A DNA stretch of 64,000 nt, taken from contig OX419756.1 in the NCBI GenBank assembly GCA_948567375.1, positions 66,292,333 to 66,356,332 on the forward strand, read 5' to 3'. The stretch's first letter is position 1; every line of letters starts with the position of its first letter. The position numbers and the translations under genes are program-made. This document shows, piece by piece, positions 1-9,599 of the stretch. The notes beneath the pieces are model-generated. The model had not been told where the DNA came from and ran no database searches. It worked only from the letters and a program-made list of their open reading frames with translations. This stretch comes from Lunularia cruciata. Its lineage: Eukaryota > Streptophyta > Marchantiopsida > Lunulariales > Lunulariaceae.

Positions 1-1542
1 CAATTGCAAAGAAGAAGCATCAAAATCAACCACGCAAGGTAGTTGAGGATCATATGGTTGAAGAATGGGTCTTGAAAACACCATATGTTTCAACTTCCAA
101 AATGTTTCTTTGTGCTTGGTGGTCCACTAAAAGCTCAAGTTCTTCTTCCAAGAGATCAGTCAATGGTGCATCCACATGAGCATAATAGTGGGTGAACCAT
201 CGGTAAAAATTGGCCAATCCATTAAATGCTTGTACTTCTATAGTATCCTTTGGAGTAGGCCAATCAATAATGGTCTTGATTTTCTCCTCTTCCATCTTGA
301 TCCACTCCAATGAGATCTTGTGATCCAAGAAGGTAACTCCTTTTGCCAAAAGGTACACTTTGACCTCTTGCAATAAAATTTCCACTATCATAGTTGTCTT
401 AGGACTTCTCACACGTGATTCACCTATTTTACCTTTGACTTGCTAAGGATTAAGATATCATCCAATAACACCACAACATACCAATCTAATATTCCATCCA
501 ACACCTTATGCATCAAATCCATGAAGACTGCTAGAGCATTAGTGAGCCCAAAAGGTAGAAATTTTTACTCAAAATGCACATACTTGTGCAAAAGGTAATA
601 TTTTGCAAATCCTCCCTATCATTGGAGATTTGCCAATAACGGCTACAAACATCCAACTTGGAGAAGTCACGTGCTCCACTCAATTGATCAAGCAAGTCAT
701 CAATTTGAGGCAAGGGATATGCATTCTTCACTATTTATTTATTAATCCCATGGTAGTCAATACAAAAACAAAGTCTTCCATCCTTCTTTGGAACAAATAG
801 TACCAATGCTACACAAAGAGATGTATTATGTCATATGAAATCTCTCTCTAACAACTCCGTAAGTGTTATTCATAACTCTTCCAACTCCTTTGGTGAGAGC
901 CAATAGATTGGTCTTTTCATTGGTGTACTTCCTGGTAATAACTGTATCTTGAAGGGCATACCACAATTGGAGGGTAATCCCTTTGGCAGATCATTGAGAA
1001 ACACATCCACAAACTCTTGAACTATTTGATCAACCATTGCTTGATGAGGTTCCTAACTCTCCTCATATTCTCCTTGTGAAGTCAGCTTGATCCACACCAC
1101 AAAAATATACTTATCTTCTTCCAAAGCTTGCTCTATGACTACTTCACTAACAAACTTCCCATTGAGGGACTCATTTCCCTTCAAAGCTAATCCATGGTTG
1201 CTTTCCTTACAAACTTTCCATCTGGAGACTCATCTCCTTTCAAAAATTGCTCTATGGCTACCTTCCCAACAAACTTCTCATCCTAAGACTTACTATTCTT
1301 AGGTCTCTCACTCAAAGGTGCTAGACAATCTACTCAAAAATTCCTACTTTGGTGTTGTACTTGAATTTGTTGTTAGTTCCAACCAAATTGAACCTTATGA
1401 TGTTCAAGCTAAAGTAGACCTAGAATGACATCAAAATGTAGAGGTTCCACCACAAACCTCATACACTCCAAATACTCTTTCTCAATCTTGAAGGTAACAA
1501 ATGCAAGGTATGGACTGCAAAACATTTTCTACCATTCGGCAT
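1..1542 (-). mobile_element. Older chromovirus copy, left part (RNase H to protease)
   Basis: Collinear with about 3770-5319 of the inner element, so the same family and orientation; the window edge cuts it in RNase H. RT fragments are visible: FLDHKISLEW...IIDWPTPKDTIEVQAFNGLANFYRW in the frame at 50-412 and [27 protein letters not shown] at 531-731. The FLDD box region near 412-530 is broken. Stops and indels are denser than in the inner copy. It ends at the target duplication GGCAT at 1538-1542, inside the protease, and continues beyond the inner element at 7096. Confidence 0.9.
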
Positions 1543-1646
1543 TGTAAAAGACCGAATCCAAGGAGAGAAACAAGAGAATGGAAACTCACATTGGGACACT
1601 TGAATGAGTGAAAACTCTAAATGCCTAGCATGAGCTTTGGCTTTGG

Positions 1647-1654
1647 TATTTATA
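1647..1654 (-). promoter_or_regulatory. TATA box of the 3' LTR
   Basis: Minus strand TATAAATA, identical to the copy in the 5' LTR. Because it is in the 3' LTR it would drive transcription out of the element into the left flank, i.e. into the disrupted older element, if it were active. Confidence 0.7.
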
Positions 1655-1675
1655 GGTAGCATACAAGGCCATTGA

Positions 1676-1817
1676 GAAGCTTCTCAAGAAGCTTCCTTCT
1701 AGAAGTTGCCTACTTGGCGTGCAAGTTAAGCTAGTTAGAAGCTTCTAGAAGCTTCCTTCTAGAAACTACCTACTTGGAGCGCAAGTTAACTAGTTAGGAA
1801 GCTTCCCAAGAAGCTTC
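1676..1817. promoter_or_regulatory. Heat-shock element cluster in the 3' LTR
   Basis: GAAgcTTC dyads occur at 1676-1683, 1688-1695, 1798-1805 and 1810-1817, with TTCtaGAA at 1697-1704 and 1757-1764. At 1738-1755 there are four perfectly phased modules (GAAgcTTCtaGAAgcTTC). The nearest dyad is about 22 bp upstream of the minus-strand TATA box at 1647-1654. The motif is palindromic, so strand does not matter. Confidence 0.7.
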
Positions 1818-1842
1818 CTAGATGCTTTAGGAATATTCTAGG

Positions 1843-2159
1843 CTAATTTGGCTTATTCTCTACTTTGTTAGCCTTACTAACTATGTCGCTAAACTCCATA
1901 CTATTACATATTCCTCCACTGCTAGTTGATGATGTCCTCATCGCCATTGAAGCTTCAAACTCTTGGATGGCCATTTGTGCATTTTGGAGGTGAGAAAGAG
2001 GTTCCCATGTGGCATCATGAAAGGGGTACCCTTTCCAAAGGACCTTGTACTCCGTATGGTGGTGGCGTCCTTGTTGGATATGGCAACGTGCAAGGATGCA
2101 ATCAACTTCATACTCCTCATGATCATTGATAGGGGGAGGAAGAGGTTGGACTCAAGAAG
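1843..2159 (-). pseudogene. Chromodomain and pol C-terminus, open
   Basis: A C-terminal chromodomain, which in chromoviruses reads chromatin marks to steer integration. The minus-strand frame contains YEVDCILA, then EYKVLWKGYP and WEPLSHL, which are the hallmark first aromatic and the W-K-G-Y / W-E-P elements. Unlike the rest of pol, this stretch has no stop until a TAG at 1843-1845 inside the 3' LTR. It is in frame with the integrase, separated by one TGA. The frame chosen here differs from a longer overlapping minus-strand ORF, which lacks domain similarity. Confidence 0.88.
1909..1922 (-). other. Polypurine tract
   Basis: Minus strand reads GCAGTGGAGGAATA immediately before the 3' LTR. 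This purine-rich stretch is in the position where plus-strand DNA synthesis is primed. It also encodes the last residues after the chromodomain. Confidence 0.7.
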
Positions 2160-3198
2160 AGAAAGAAGAGGGGTTAGGAACAAAGGGTTTCAACTTGGAA
2201 ACATGAAAGATAGGATGGATGCGCATATGACAAGGCAAGGCAAGTCAATAAGCAACAAGAGAGACAATTTAGGTGACATCAAAAGGTCCTATCCAATTAG
2301 GGGCAAGTTTACAAACTTGGGTATCAAGTGGGAGGGTTAGTTTACTAGAGGATAACAAAACTTTATCACCAACTTCAAAGGTGAGATCACGACGATGATG
2401 GTCCGCATATAGTTTTTGACGATTTTGAGCAACAAGGAGGTGAGATTTGGCTTGTTGGAGAGATTTGGAGATGGTGGTCAAGAAGGTTGAATTATGGGGG
2501 ACTTGAGACGGAGGAGGAGCAAGAAGAGAATCTGGGACAAGCGGATCTTGGCCAAAATTGAGAAAGAAAGGAGAGAATCCAATGCTTGCCTATTTAGAAT
2601 TATTGTATGCAAACTCCACAGCTGCAAGACATTGATCCCAATTGGTATGGTGAATGTTGATGAATGCACAAAGCATATCTTCCAAGGTGCAATTTGCACG
2701 TTCAGTTTGTCTATCAGGATGATAGGCTGTGGACAAAGCAAGCTTGGTGCCAAGTAGCTGGAAGAGTGCTTGCCAAAACTTTCCGGTGAAGCGAGGATCA
2801 CGGTCGGAGATGAGTACACGTGGTATCCCATGATGTTTGAAGACATTATTGAAGTAGAGTTATGCCAAGGTTGGAGCATCCATAGTATCAATTGTTGGTG
2901 CCAAATGGATTTGCTTACTAAGCTTATCCACAAACACCACAATTGTTATGTGACCTTGTTGTGCCTTGGGTAAGGAGGTGATGAGATCTAAGCTCACATG
3001 TTCCCAATGAGTAGCTGGAATGGGAAGTGGCTGAAGGAGTCTACTTGGCTTTTGGTTATTGGCCTTGTTACATTGACACCTCTCACACAATCAAACAAAG
3101 TCCCAAACATCTCATGTCATTTTGAGCCACCACCATTGGCTTTGGAGGGTGCCCAAGGTCTTGTCCAATCCCATATGACCAGCTATTGGTAAATCATG
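2160..3198 (-). pseudogene. Integrase of the inner chromovirus
   Basis: Inserts element DNA into the host. The zinc domain HHCC starts with H-x6-H (DLPIAG between) near 3198 and ends CERC near 3078, with two stop codons inside. The catalytic core has the first Asp in HVSLDLITSLPK, the second in LISDRDPRF and the Glu in RQTERANCTLE. The C-terminal part has the GPF-type motif (NWIGPFDVT) and FHVSKLKPF. In-frame stops lie at 2860-2862 and after YNNSK, with two more in the C-terminal part. The frame itself is unbroken through to the chromodomain. Confidence 0.9.
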
Positions 3199-3429
3199 GG
3201 CTTCTTGAAGGCACACAAGTCAAAGATCACCTTTGGCTGGAACATAGATCTAGTCCGCATGGAATAGAAGGCCTTCCTTGAAGGAGAAGATGTTGTACTC
3301 CTTGTCGCATGCTGTCAAACAACCATGTACCATTTGGAAGAAGGGATCTTGTTGTAGAGCTGATCAAACCTCATTATGGACCTTGGGGTCAATTGACACC
3401 GTTGTAATTGCCGTCGTCATAAGAGGAAG

Positions 3430-3942
3430 AGCCTTCAAATCAGGCCATCATGATAGAGCATCAGGGATGATGTAGAACCAACCTAGTTTGTACTCAAGTT
3501 TAATGTCAAACAATTGGAGTTGCTCTTCCCATTGATGATGTCAACTCTTCATGTGCTCCAAGTGTAGGGTCTGCAACAATGGCTTGTGATCAGTTTGCAT
3601 GATCACTTGTTTCCCCAAGAGATAATGTCTCCATACCTTGGTGGCATATACCATTGCAAGTTGTTCTTGATCTCAAGCAGAGTAATTTCTTTCAGCTGTA
3701 TTTAGTTGGTGAGACACAAAGGCAATGGGATGTAGTCCATTTGGGAATTCTTGTTGCAACACAGCTCCAATTGCAAAGTTAGAAGCATCAAAATCAACCA
3801 CACAAGGTAGTTGAGGATCATATGGTTGAAGAATGGGTCTTGAAGACACCATATGCTTTAACTTTTGAAATGCTTCTTCATGCTTGGTGTTCCATTGGAA
3901 ACTCATGTTCTTTCCTAAGAGGTCAGTCAATGGTGTAGCCAC
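3430..3942 (-). pseudogene. RNase H of the inner chromovirus
   Basis: Degrades the RNA strand during reverse transcription. It begins with the RT connection (PLTDLLGKNMSFQW) and has the catalytic-Asp region VDFDASNFAIGAVLQQ, then TDHKPL, and ends with an IPDALS motif. Stop codons follow the NYSA and ALS residues, and a third lies in between. The domain is otherwise collinear and in frame with the flanking RT and integrase. Confidence 0.88.
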
Positions 3943-3951
3943 ATGAGCATA

Positions 3952-4690
3952 TTAGTGGATGAACCATTGGTAAAACCTGGCCAATCCATTGAATGCCCGT
4001 ACTTCTATAGCATCCTTTGGGGTAGGCCAATCAATAATGGCCTTGATCTTCTCTTCTTCCATCTTGATCCCCTTTGATGTGATCTTATGCCCCAAGAAGG
4101 TAACCTCCTTCTGCCAAAAGGCACACTTCAACTTCTTGCAATAAAATTTCCATTGTCGTAGTTGTCTTAGGACTTCTTGCACATGATTCATGTGTTCTAC
4201 CTTGGTCTTGCTATAGATTAAGATATCATCCAAGAACACCACCACGGACCGATCCAATAGTCCATCCAACACCCAATGCATCTAATCCATGAAGACTACT
4301 TGAGCATTAGTGAGTCTGAAAGGTAGAACTCTCCACTCAAAATGCCCATACCTTGTGCAAAAGGTAGTCTTTTGCACATCCTCTCTATCAATAGGAATTT
4401 GCCAATAGCTGCTACAAAGATCCAACTTGGAAAAGTAGCATGCTCCACTTAGTTGATCAAGCAAGTCATTGATCCGAGGCAAGGGATATGCATTCTTCAC
4501 AATTTGTTTATTGAGCCCACGATAATCAATACAAAAACAAGTCTTTCATCCTTCTTTGGAACAAATAGTACCGGTGCTCTCCAAGGAGAGGTACTATGTT
4601 GTACAAATTCCTTCTCCAACAACTCTGTAAGTGTTGTTTTCAACTCCTCCAACTCCTTTGATGAGAGCCGATAGATTGGTCTACTACTAG
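3952..4690 (-). pseudogene. Reverse transcriptase of the inner chromovirus
   Basis: Synthesises element DNA from RNA. The first catalytic Asp is in FSKLDL (codon near 4422) and the two others are in the VVVFLDDILIYSK box (codons near 4230 and 4227). FTCF-like and FLGHKIT motifs of Ty3/gypsy RT are present. A frameshift lies near 4545 between the VPKKDE motif and the DYRGLNK-like motif, and a TAG interrupts the frame just before residues MHWVLDGLLD. From about 4500 down, RT, RNase H, integrase and chromodomain are all in one frame. FLDD rather than YVDD is common in plant chromoviruses and is not a defect. Confidence 0.92.
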
Positions 4691-4987
4691 AGTACTCCTT
4701 GGGAATAACTTGATCTTGAAGGGCATACCTTGATAAAAGGGTAATCCCTTTGGCAGATCATCCAGAAACACATCCACAAACTCCTGAACTATCCAATCAA
4801 CCATTGCTTGATGAGGTTCTTGGCCCTCCATAGATTGTTCTTGTGCAATCGGCTTGATCCACATTGCATATATAGACTTATCTTCCTCCAAAGCTTGCTC
4901 TATGGCTGCTTTACTAACAAACTTCCCTTCTAGGGATTCATCTCTCTTCCAAGCTTGCTCCTTGGTTGCCTTCTTGGCAAACTTCAC
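4640..4987 (-). pseudogene. Protease-RT linker with N-terminal RT fragment
   Basis: An acidic/lysine-rich linker followed by the conserved lead-in to Ty3/gypsy RT (EFVDVFLDDLPKGLP). The frame is lost around 4680-4690, where the following RT residues (PIYRLSSKELEELK) continue in another frame. The linker contains repeated FVSKAAIEQALEEDKS-like segments, visible in DNA as repeats between about 4880 and 5050. Confidence 0.75.
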
Positions 4988-5134
4988 ATCTTGGGACTCA
5001 TCTCCCTTCCAAGTTTGCTCTATGGCTACCTTCTCAACAAACTTCCCATCTTGGGATTGAATTTTCTTAGGTGTCTTACTCAGAGGTGCCAGACAACCTA
5101 ATTGGAAATTACTACCTTAGTGTTGTACTTGAAT

Positions 5135-5494
5135 TTAGTGTCGAGTCCAATCAAATTTAACCTTATGATGTTCAAGCCAAGGTAGACCCAAAATGATATC
5201 ATAGTGTAGAGGTGCCACTACCAACCTCATACACTCCAAATACTCCTTCCCAATCTTGAAGGTAATAGGATGCAAGGTGCGGAGTGTAGAACCCTTTCTA
5301 CCATCCGCCATCATCAAACTACTTCCAATCACTGGCTTGATAAGAATACCCAATTTCTTTGCTACTTGCATAGACATGCAATTCTCTAAACTTCCAGAAT
5401 CAACCAAAATCCTACAACCCTGATTAGTTGTTGTACCTTGCAAGTGAAGCAAACTTGCATAGGTCAAGCCTTCAATCCCATTGGAACTAATCAA
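5135..5494 (-). pseudogene. Aspartic protease of the inner chromovirus
   Basis: A 119-residue open stretch carrying the retropepsin active-site triad DSG at residues 32-34 in the context RILVDSGSLENC, followed by a downstream hydrophobic LGLPWL motif typical of Ty3/gypsy proteases. It would cleave the Gag-Pol polyprotein. It is open across the domain but in a different frame from RT onward, so it is disconnected from the rest of pol. The same region of the older copy is where the inner element landed. Confidence 0.85.
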
Positions 5495-5603
5495 GCTCCC
5501 AATAGGCGGCTCAAAATCTCCTACTTGGATTCCTCATTTCCCTGATCATTCTGCTCCACAACCTCCACCAGGGCAACTTGTTGAGTTCGTCATTCTTGAG
5601 TGG

Positions 5604-6414
5604 ACATTCAGCAATGCGGTGCTCCAATTAGCGACAATAAAAACAACCACCATTTTGTCGTTTCTCTCTATCTACCGTGCTAAGTGGTTTTGAGATTGAA
5701 TGGCATCAATCTCCATTGGTTCTCGCTCCTCCACTTGTATGTAGTGTATTGGTAGGCTCTATGGAGGTCGAGGTTGAGACCAAGTTGTTGCCACCAATGA
5801 ATCAAAACATTTGCCAAACCGCATGGCTTCCTCCAAGTGTTGTGGCTCTCGTATGGTTACCTCTAATTTGGTTCTTGCCTTCAAGCCCCTCACAAATTGA
5901 TCCAGAGCTTCACCTTCCAATATATCTGAAATTTGCATGATGGTGTTTTGGAACTACGTGATGTAGCTTCTTACAGAGCCAATCTGTTTCAACTCTGCCA
6001 ACTTATCCTGTGTGGCATCTATAACTTGGAACCGACTAATTATTGCACTCTTGAATTCTGCCCATGTCAAGATTGGTGCAACAATTTATCGTTTAGCTCG
6101 CTCCACTTGGAATCTCCACCATAGCTTTGCTACTCCATCCAATTGGCTAGAAGCCAATAGAATCTATTTTTGCTCGCCTTGTAGACTAGTAGCTTCAAAA
6201 TAACATTCACAATCAAACACAAAATTCTCCACTACACTCAGAAGATTCTTGCCTTCAAATACCTTGGTTTAGGAAATTTGATCCGATCTTCTCCTTCTCA
6301 AATTGGTTCTCTCTCCACCTGCTCTTGTCGTCAAAGATCTTGTTCATCCAGCAATCAAGTAAGGTGCTTGATTTGTTGCTACAGAGCAAGGATAACATTG
6401 GGTATTGCCGCCAT
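5604..6414 (-). pseudogene. gag: gag of the inner chromovirus, broken
   Basis: Gag forms the virus-like particle and binds the element RNA. A minus-strand ATG at 6412-6414, about 270 bases after the 5' LTR, begins the residues MAAIPN. The capsid-type Retrotrans_gag signature LWWR is visible near 6110-6121. A CCHC zinc knuckle lies at 5604-5645: three Cys and one His in C-x2-C-x4-H-x4-C spacing, with a stop codon inside the x4 loop. At least two stops occur within 25 codons of the start, with more downstream, so no full Gag can be made. The plus-strand ORFs overlapping this stretch are antisense shadows. Confidence 0.8.
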
Positions 6415-6671
6415 GGTTTCTACTCTATCACACCACTCCCAATCAATCTAATTTATTAACACATAGAAACAACACGTCCACCATTCTCCATAAGTTACAA
6501 CCGGAAGCACCAAGGGTTCCTCAGATATGTGATCATATGCAAAAAATCTTGTCTAAAGTGCGAGGTGATGAATTGTGTGAAACAATGCTTGGGTAGTATT
6601 TGGACGTAAAAATCCCAATGGTCTGGTGGAAGTGGATTTGGTGATCCATAAATTCTATCCATCCCATTCCT

Positions 6672-6683
6672 GCTCTGATACCA
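6672..6683 (-). other. Primer binding site for initiator tRNA-Met
   Basis: Minus strand reads TGGTATCAGAGC directly inside the 5' LTR (one base gap). This is the sequence complementary to the 3' end of plant initiator tRNA-Met, widely used to prime reverse transcription by plant LTR retrotransposons. It fixes the orientation of the element. Confidence 0.92.
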
Positions 6684-6788
6684 ATGTAAAAGACCGAATC
6701 CAAGGAGAGAAATAGAAGAATGGAAACTCACATTGGGACATTTGAATGAGGGAAAACTCCAAATGCCTAGCATGAACGTCGGCTTTGG

Positions 6789-6796
6789 TATTTATA
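6789..6796 (-). promoter_or_regulatory. TATA box of the 5' LTR
   Basis: Minus strand reads CTATAAATACC, a canonical plant TATA box. The same sequence is in the other LTR at 1647-1654. Its position between the heat-shock elements and the rest of the LTR fits a U3/R boundary downstream of it. Confidence 0.75.
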
Positions 6797-6817
6797 GGTA
6801 GCATACAAGGCCCTTGA

Positions 6818-6992
6818 GAAGCTTCTCAAGAAGCTTCCTTGACCCGCTTTCTTAGAGTGCAAGCCAAGTTAAGTAGGAAGCTTCTCAAGAAGCTTCCTTC
6901 TAGAAGCTGCCTACTTGGCGTGCAAGCTAAGCTAGTTAGAAGCTTCTAGAAGCTACTTGCTTGGAGTGCAAGTTAACTAGTCGAGAAGCTTC
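6818..6992. promoter_or_regulatory. Heat-shock element cluster in the 5' LTR
   Basis: At least six GAAnnTTC dyads lie here, nearly all as GAAGCTTC (first GAA at 6818, 6830, 6877, 6939 and 6985; TTCTAGAA at 6898-6905). At 6939-6951 three modules are perfectly phased (GAAgcTTCtaGAA), which meets the consensus for a heat-shock factor trimer site. The cluster lies upstream of the minus-strand TATA box at 6789-6796, in the U3 position expected for an enhancer. Binding by heat-shock factor is inferred from the motif only. Confidence 0.7.
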
Positions 6993-7095
6993 TAAAGAAG
7001 ATTTCTAGATGCTTTAGGAATATTCTAGGCTAATTTGGCTTATTCTCTACTTCGTCAGCCTTACTTACTATGTCACTAAAGTCCATACTGTTACA

Positions 7096-7772
7096 GCCAT
7101 CATCAATCTACTTCCAATTACTAGCTTGATAGGAATACAAATTCCTTTGCTAACTACATGGACAAGTAATTTTTTGAATGTCCCAAATCAACCAAAATCC
7201 TACAACCACGATTAAATGTCATACCTTGCAAGTGAGGCAAACTTGCCTAGGTCAAGCCTTTGATCCTATTGGAACTAATCAAGTTCCTAAAATGCGGCTC
7301 AAAATCTCCTATTAGGATTCCTTGTTTCCCTAATCACTGTACTCCACAAACTCCATCTGGGCGACTTGTCAAGATTGTCCATTCTTGAGTGGACATTCAG
7401 TGATGCCATATCCAATATGGCAAAAATAGAAAAAACCACCATTTTGTCATAGTTTTTCTTTATCTATAGTGCCAAGTGGTCTCCTTTGAATTGCATCAAT
7501 ATCCATTGGTGCCGGCTCCTCCACTTGTGTGTAGTGTATTGGTAGGTTTTGTGGAGATTGAGGTCAAGACCAAGTTGTTGCAAGGGAATCAAAGTGTTTT
7601 GCCAACCCTATGGCTTCTTTCAAGTGTTGTGGCTCCTATATAATTACCTCTATTTGGTTCATGACTTTAAGCCCCTCACAAAACAATCCAGAGCTTCATC
7701 TTCTGATATATCTAAAATTTGCATGATGGTGTTCGAGAATTACGTGATGTAACTTCTTATAGAGCCAACTCA
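7096..7772 (-). mobile_element. Older chromovirus copy, right part (protease to gag)
   Basis: Continues the interrupted element: collinear with about 5310-5975 of the inner copy, starting with GCCATCATCAATCTACTTCC next to the inner 5' LTR. The zinc knuckle near 7395-7436 has lost its first two Cys (now Phe) and its His. Homology stops at about 7770, right before a run of ten T on the plus strand. The rest of gag and the outer 5' LTR are therefore missing from this place. Confidence 0.88.
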
Positions 7773-9590
7773 AGATTTTTTTTTTCATTTGTTTGTGTAA
7801 AATTTAGCAAACAAACAAGGCTTTACATTTGGAATTCAATAATCTTCTCCACCCATTGCTAGTTCTCCATTAATGTTCAAAACATATGAGCTAGGATTTC
7901 ATCATGTCTCTTCCTATCATTGTTCAAAACTATATTGCAATCATTATGTATGTTGACTATTTGAGTAAGCATATCCACTTAAATCCTACAATAAATGTGA
8001 TAGATACAACTCAATTGGCAAAACTGTACTTTGAATCAATATTTTTTCATCATGGTATTTGACTCTTTAATTCTTGAAAACTTATTCAATAACCTGTATT
8101 TTAATATTCTTAGTTCTTTCACTCTATATCTACCTGATTTTCTCCCTTAAAAGCTTATGCTCTCTAACTTCTTATGTAGAATTGTCAAAAAAAATTATTG
8201 ATGTTTACCATTTTGTTCTTTCTTTTTTATGGATGATTAACTTCTATTCTCTAGTCATAAACTTCACTTACCCTTGATTCCCAATTTATAAAATTTCTTC
8301 CAATTTTAATATTCTCTTAACTTCACTCCAATTTTTCTCTCCCATTACTATTACCCTATTTCACCAAACCTTCATGTAATACCATTAGCTAGATAGATTA
8401 TCTAGATGTGGAAATTGGCTTGGTAATAGATTTAGGGATGTTATATATGATGGTTAAAGTAGATCAGATAGAGGTGTCACCAAAAGAGTACAAAAGACCA
8501 AAAACATCCTAAAACGTCAAAGACAATCTTGAAGGCCTAAATGGATGAACTAGGCCTCAAAAAATAGAATAATTTTCCCCTCTAAGAAAATAAGCATTTG
8601 TTGTTTGTCTTATAGAGAGCTTTCCAATAGAACCTCACCAATGCTATTTTTAGCTTCCTATAGGAAGATTCTCCAAAGATTTCCTTTGGTCAAACTTGTT
8701 TGACCAACCAAATAGGACAAGGAATGACATGTCACCAATCTATATATTTGATCCAATGGTATAGCTACTTTTGAGTAGATCATCTTTGCTATATCTAAAG
8801 ACAAGGTGCTCCTTTGGGCCACCAAAATATTGAGGAATGAAACCTTATGTTTCTCTTGGATTTTATCATGTCCTCAAAACATTACACTTCCTTGCACTTC
8901 TATAAACATTCATTTGTATTCATAATGGCTTCCCAACTTGCAAATTCAAACCTTTCATTTCAAACTCATCTTATTTACTTCATTAGGTTCAATTTCTCTC
9001 ATTTATAATAAGTATAAGGATCATGAGGAGAATAGAGTCAATCATATCCTTGCAAAGCATATTTTTAATTATCATTAATAAGAGAAGAAAAATGTTCTTT
9101 GGAGAATCACTCACTTCAGACAACCATATGTGACTCCTCTCATTATCTTTCTAGTACTCAAGATACCATTTAAGAGTTCAAAATTGATGAATTGCAAAAG
9201 AGGAATCTCTAAAATTATAAAAAATTGTCATAAAAGTTTAGTAGAACCTTTTGCATATAAATTACTAAGACTCTAGGAAGTTGTAGGAAGTTTCATAAAG
9301 AAACATTTGAAAGCTACTTAGAAACCTTTCAGTGGACTAAGCAGGCTTGTAAGATGTCATTAGGTATAAGGAAATTTCATATGGATTTAATCTTTTTAAT
9401 AAGAAGCAACTTAGTTTAGAAGTTTATGACTAAATTTGTTTGGAAGCAAGTTGTACCCACCTTGTTCTATCTCTATCATTTAAGATCACACCTCTAGTTC
9501 TTGGTCCACCTCTTCTCTTCTATCCTCTTTTCTAAGCTTTTAATATTTTTTTCTTCTACATAAAAGTCCATAATGTGTTGTACACCTTTT
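7773..9590. other. AT-rich spacer, no gene seen
   Basis: Starts with a T-run directly at the broken end of the older chromovirus. The 8400-8960 part is less AT-rich and reads like decayed retroelement LTR or leader DNA, but I found no partner copy in the window. The 67-residue ORF at 8074-8277 is hydrophobic, low in complexity and unlike any family I know. Confidence 0.5.
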
Positions 9591-9599
9591 TGCAAAATC

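Larger units (their letters stand above)
1543..1908 (-). repeat. 3' LTR of the inner chromovirus
   Basis: Matches the LTR at 6685-7095, with the same TG...CA ends and a shared TATA box and GAAGCTTC-rich unit array. The pol reading frame runs about 66 bases into it before a TAG at 1843-1845. The integrated copy is bounded on the left by GGCAT. Confidence 0.95.
1543..7095 (-). mobile_element. Full-length Ty3/gypsy chromovirus (inner, nested copy), inactivated
   Basis: A complete but mutated LTR retrotransposon read on the minus strand. It has LTRs at 6685-7095 (5') and 1543-1908 (3'), both starting TG and ending CA. In order it carries a tRNA-Met primer site, gag, protease, RT, RNase H, integrase, chromodomain and polypurine tract; this order with a terminal chromodomain defines chromoviruses within Ty3/gypsy. 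It is flanked by GGCAT (1538-1542) and GCCAT (7096-7100), a 5-bp target duplication with one mismatch. The outside sequences join to reconstitute the protease region of a related element. By eye the LTRs differ at about 10 of the first 140 and 6 of the last 88 aligned positions, so it is not a recent insertion. In-frame stops and at least two frameshifts in pol mean it cannot encode its own proteins. Confidence 0.95.
6685..7095 (-). repeat. 5' LTR of the inner chromovirus
   Basis: Begins TGTAAAAGACCG and ends GTTACA on the plus strand, matching the other LTR at 1543-1908. At 411 bp it is longer than its partner (366 bp) because it has an extra internal unit of roughly 50 bp near 6838-6890 built around GAAGCTTC. 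This is the LTR next to the primer site, so it would drive transcription of the element towards lower coordinates. Confidence 0.95.

Noticed and set aside
1963..2340. 125-residue plus-strand ORF
   Set aside because: Antisense to the integrase C-terminus and chromodomain, whose minus-strand motifs are unmistakable.
4225..4236. FLDD instead of YVDD at the RT active site as a catalytic defect
   Set aside because: Phe at this position with intact double Asp is common in plant chromoviruses, so it is not evidence of inactivity.
5481..6203. Plus-strand ORFs of 63-87 residues opposite gag
   Set aside because: They are antisense to the gag region of the inner element, show no domain and owe their openness to the minus-strand coding composition.
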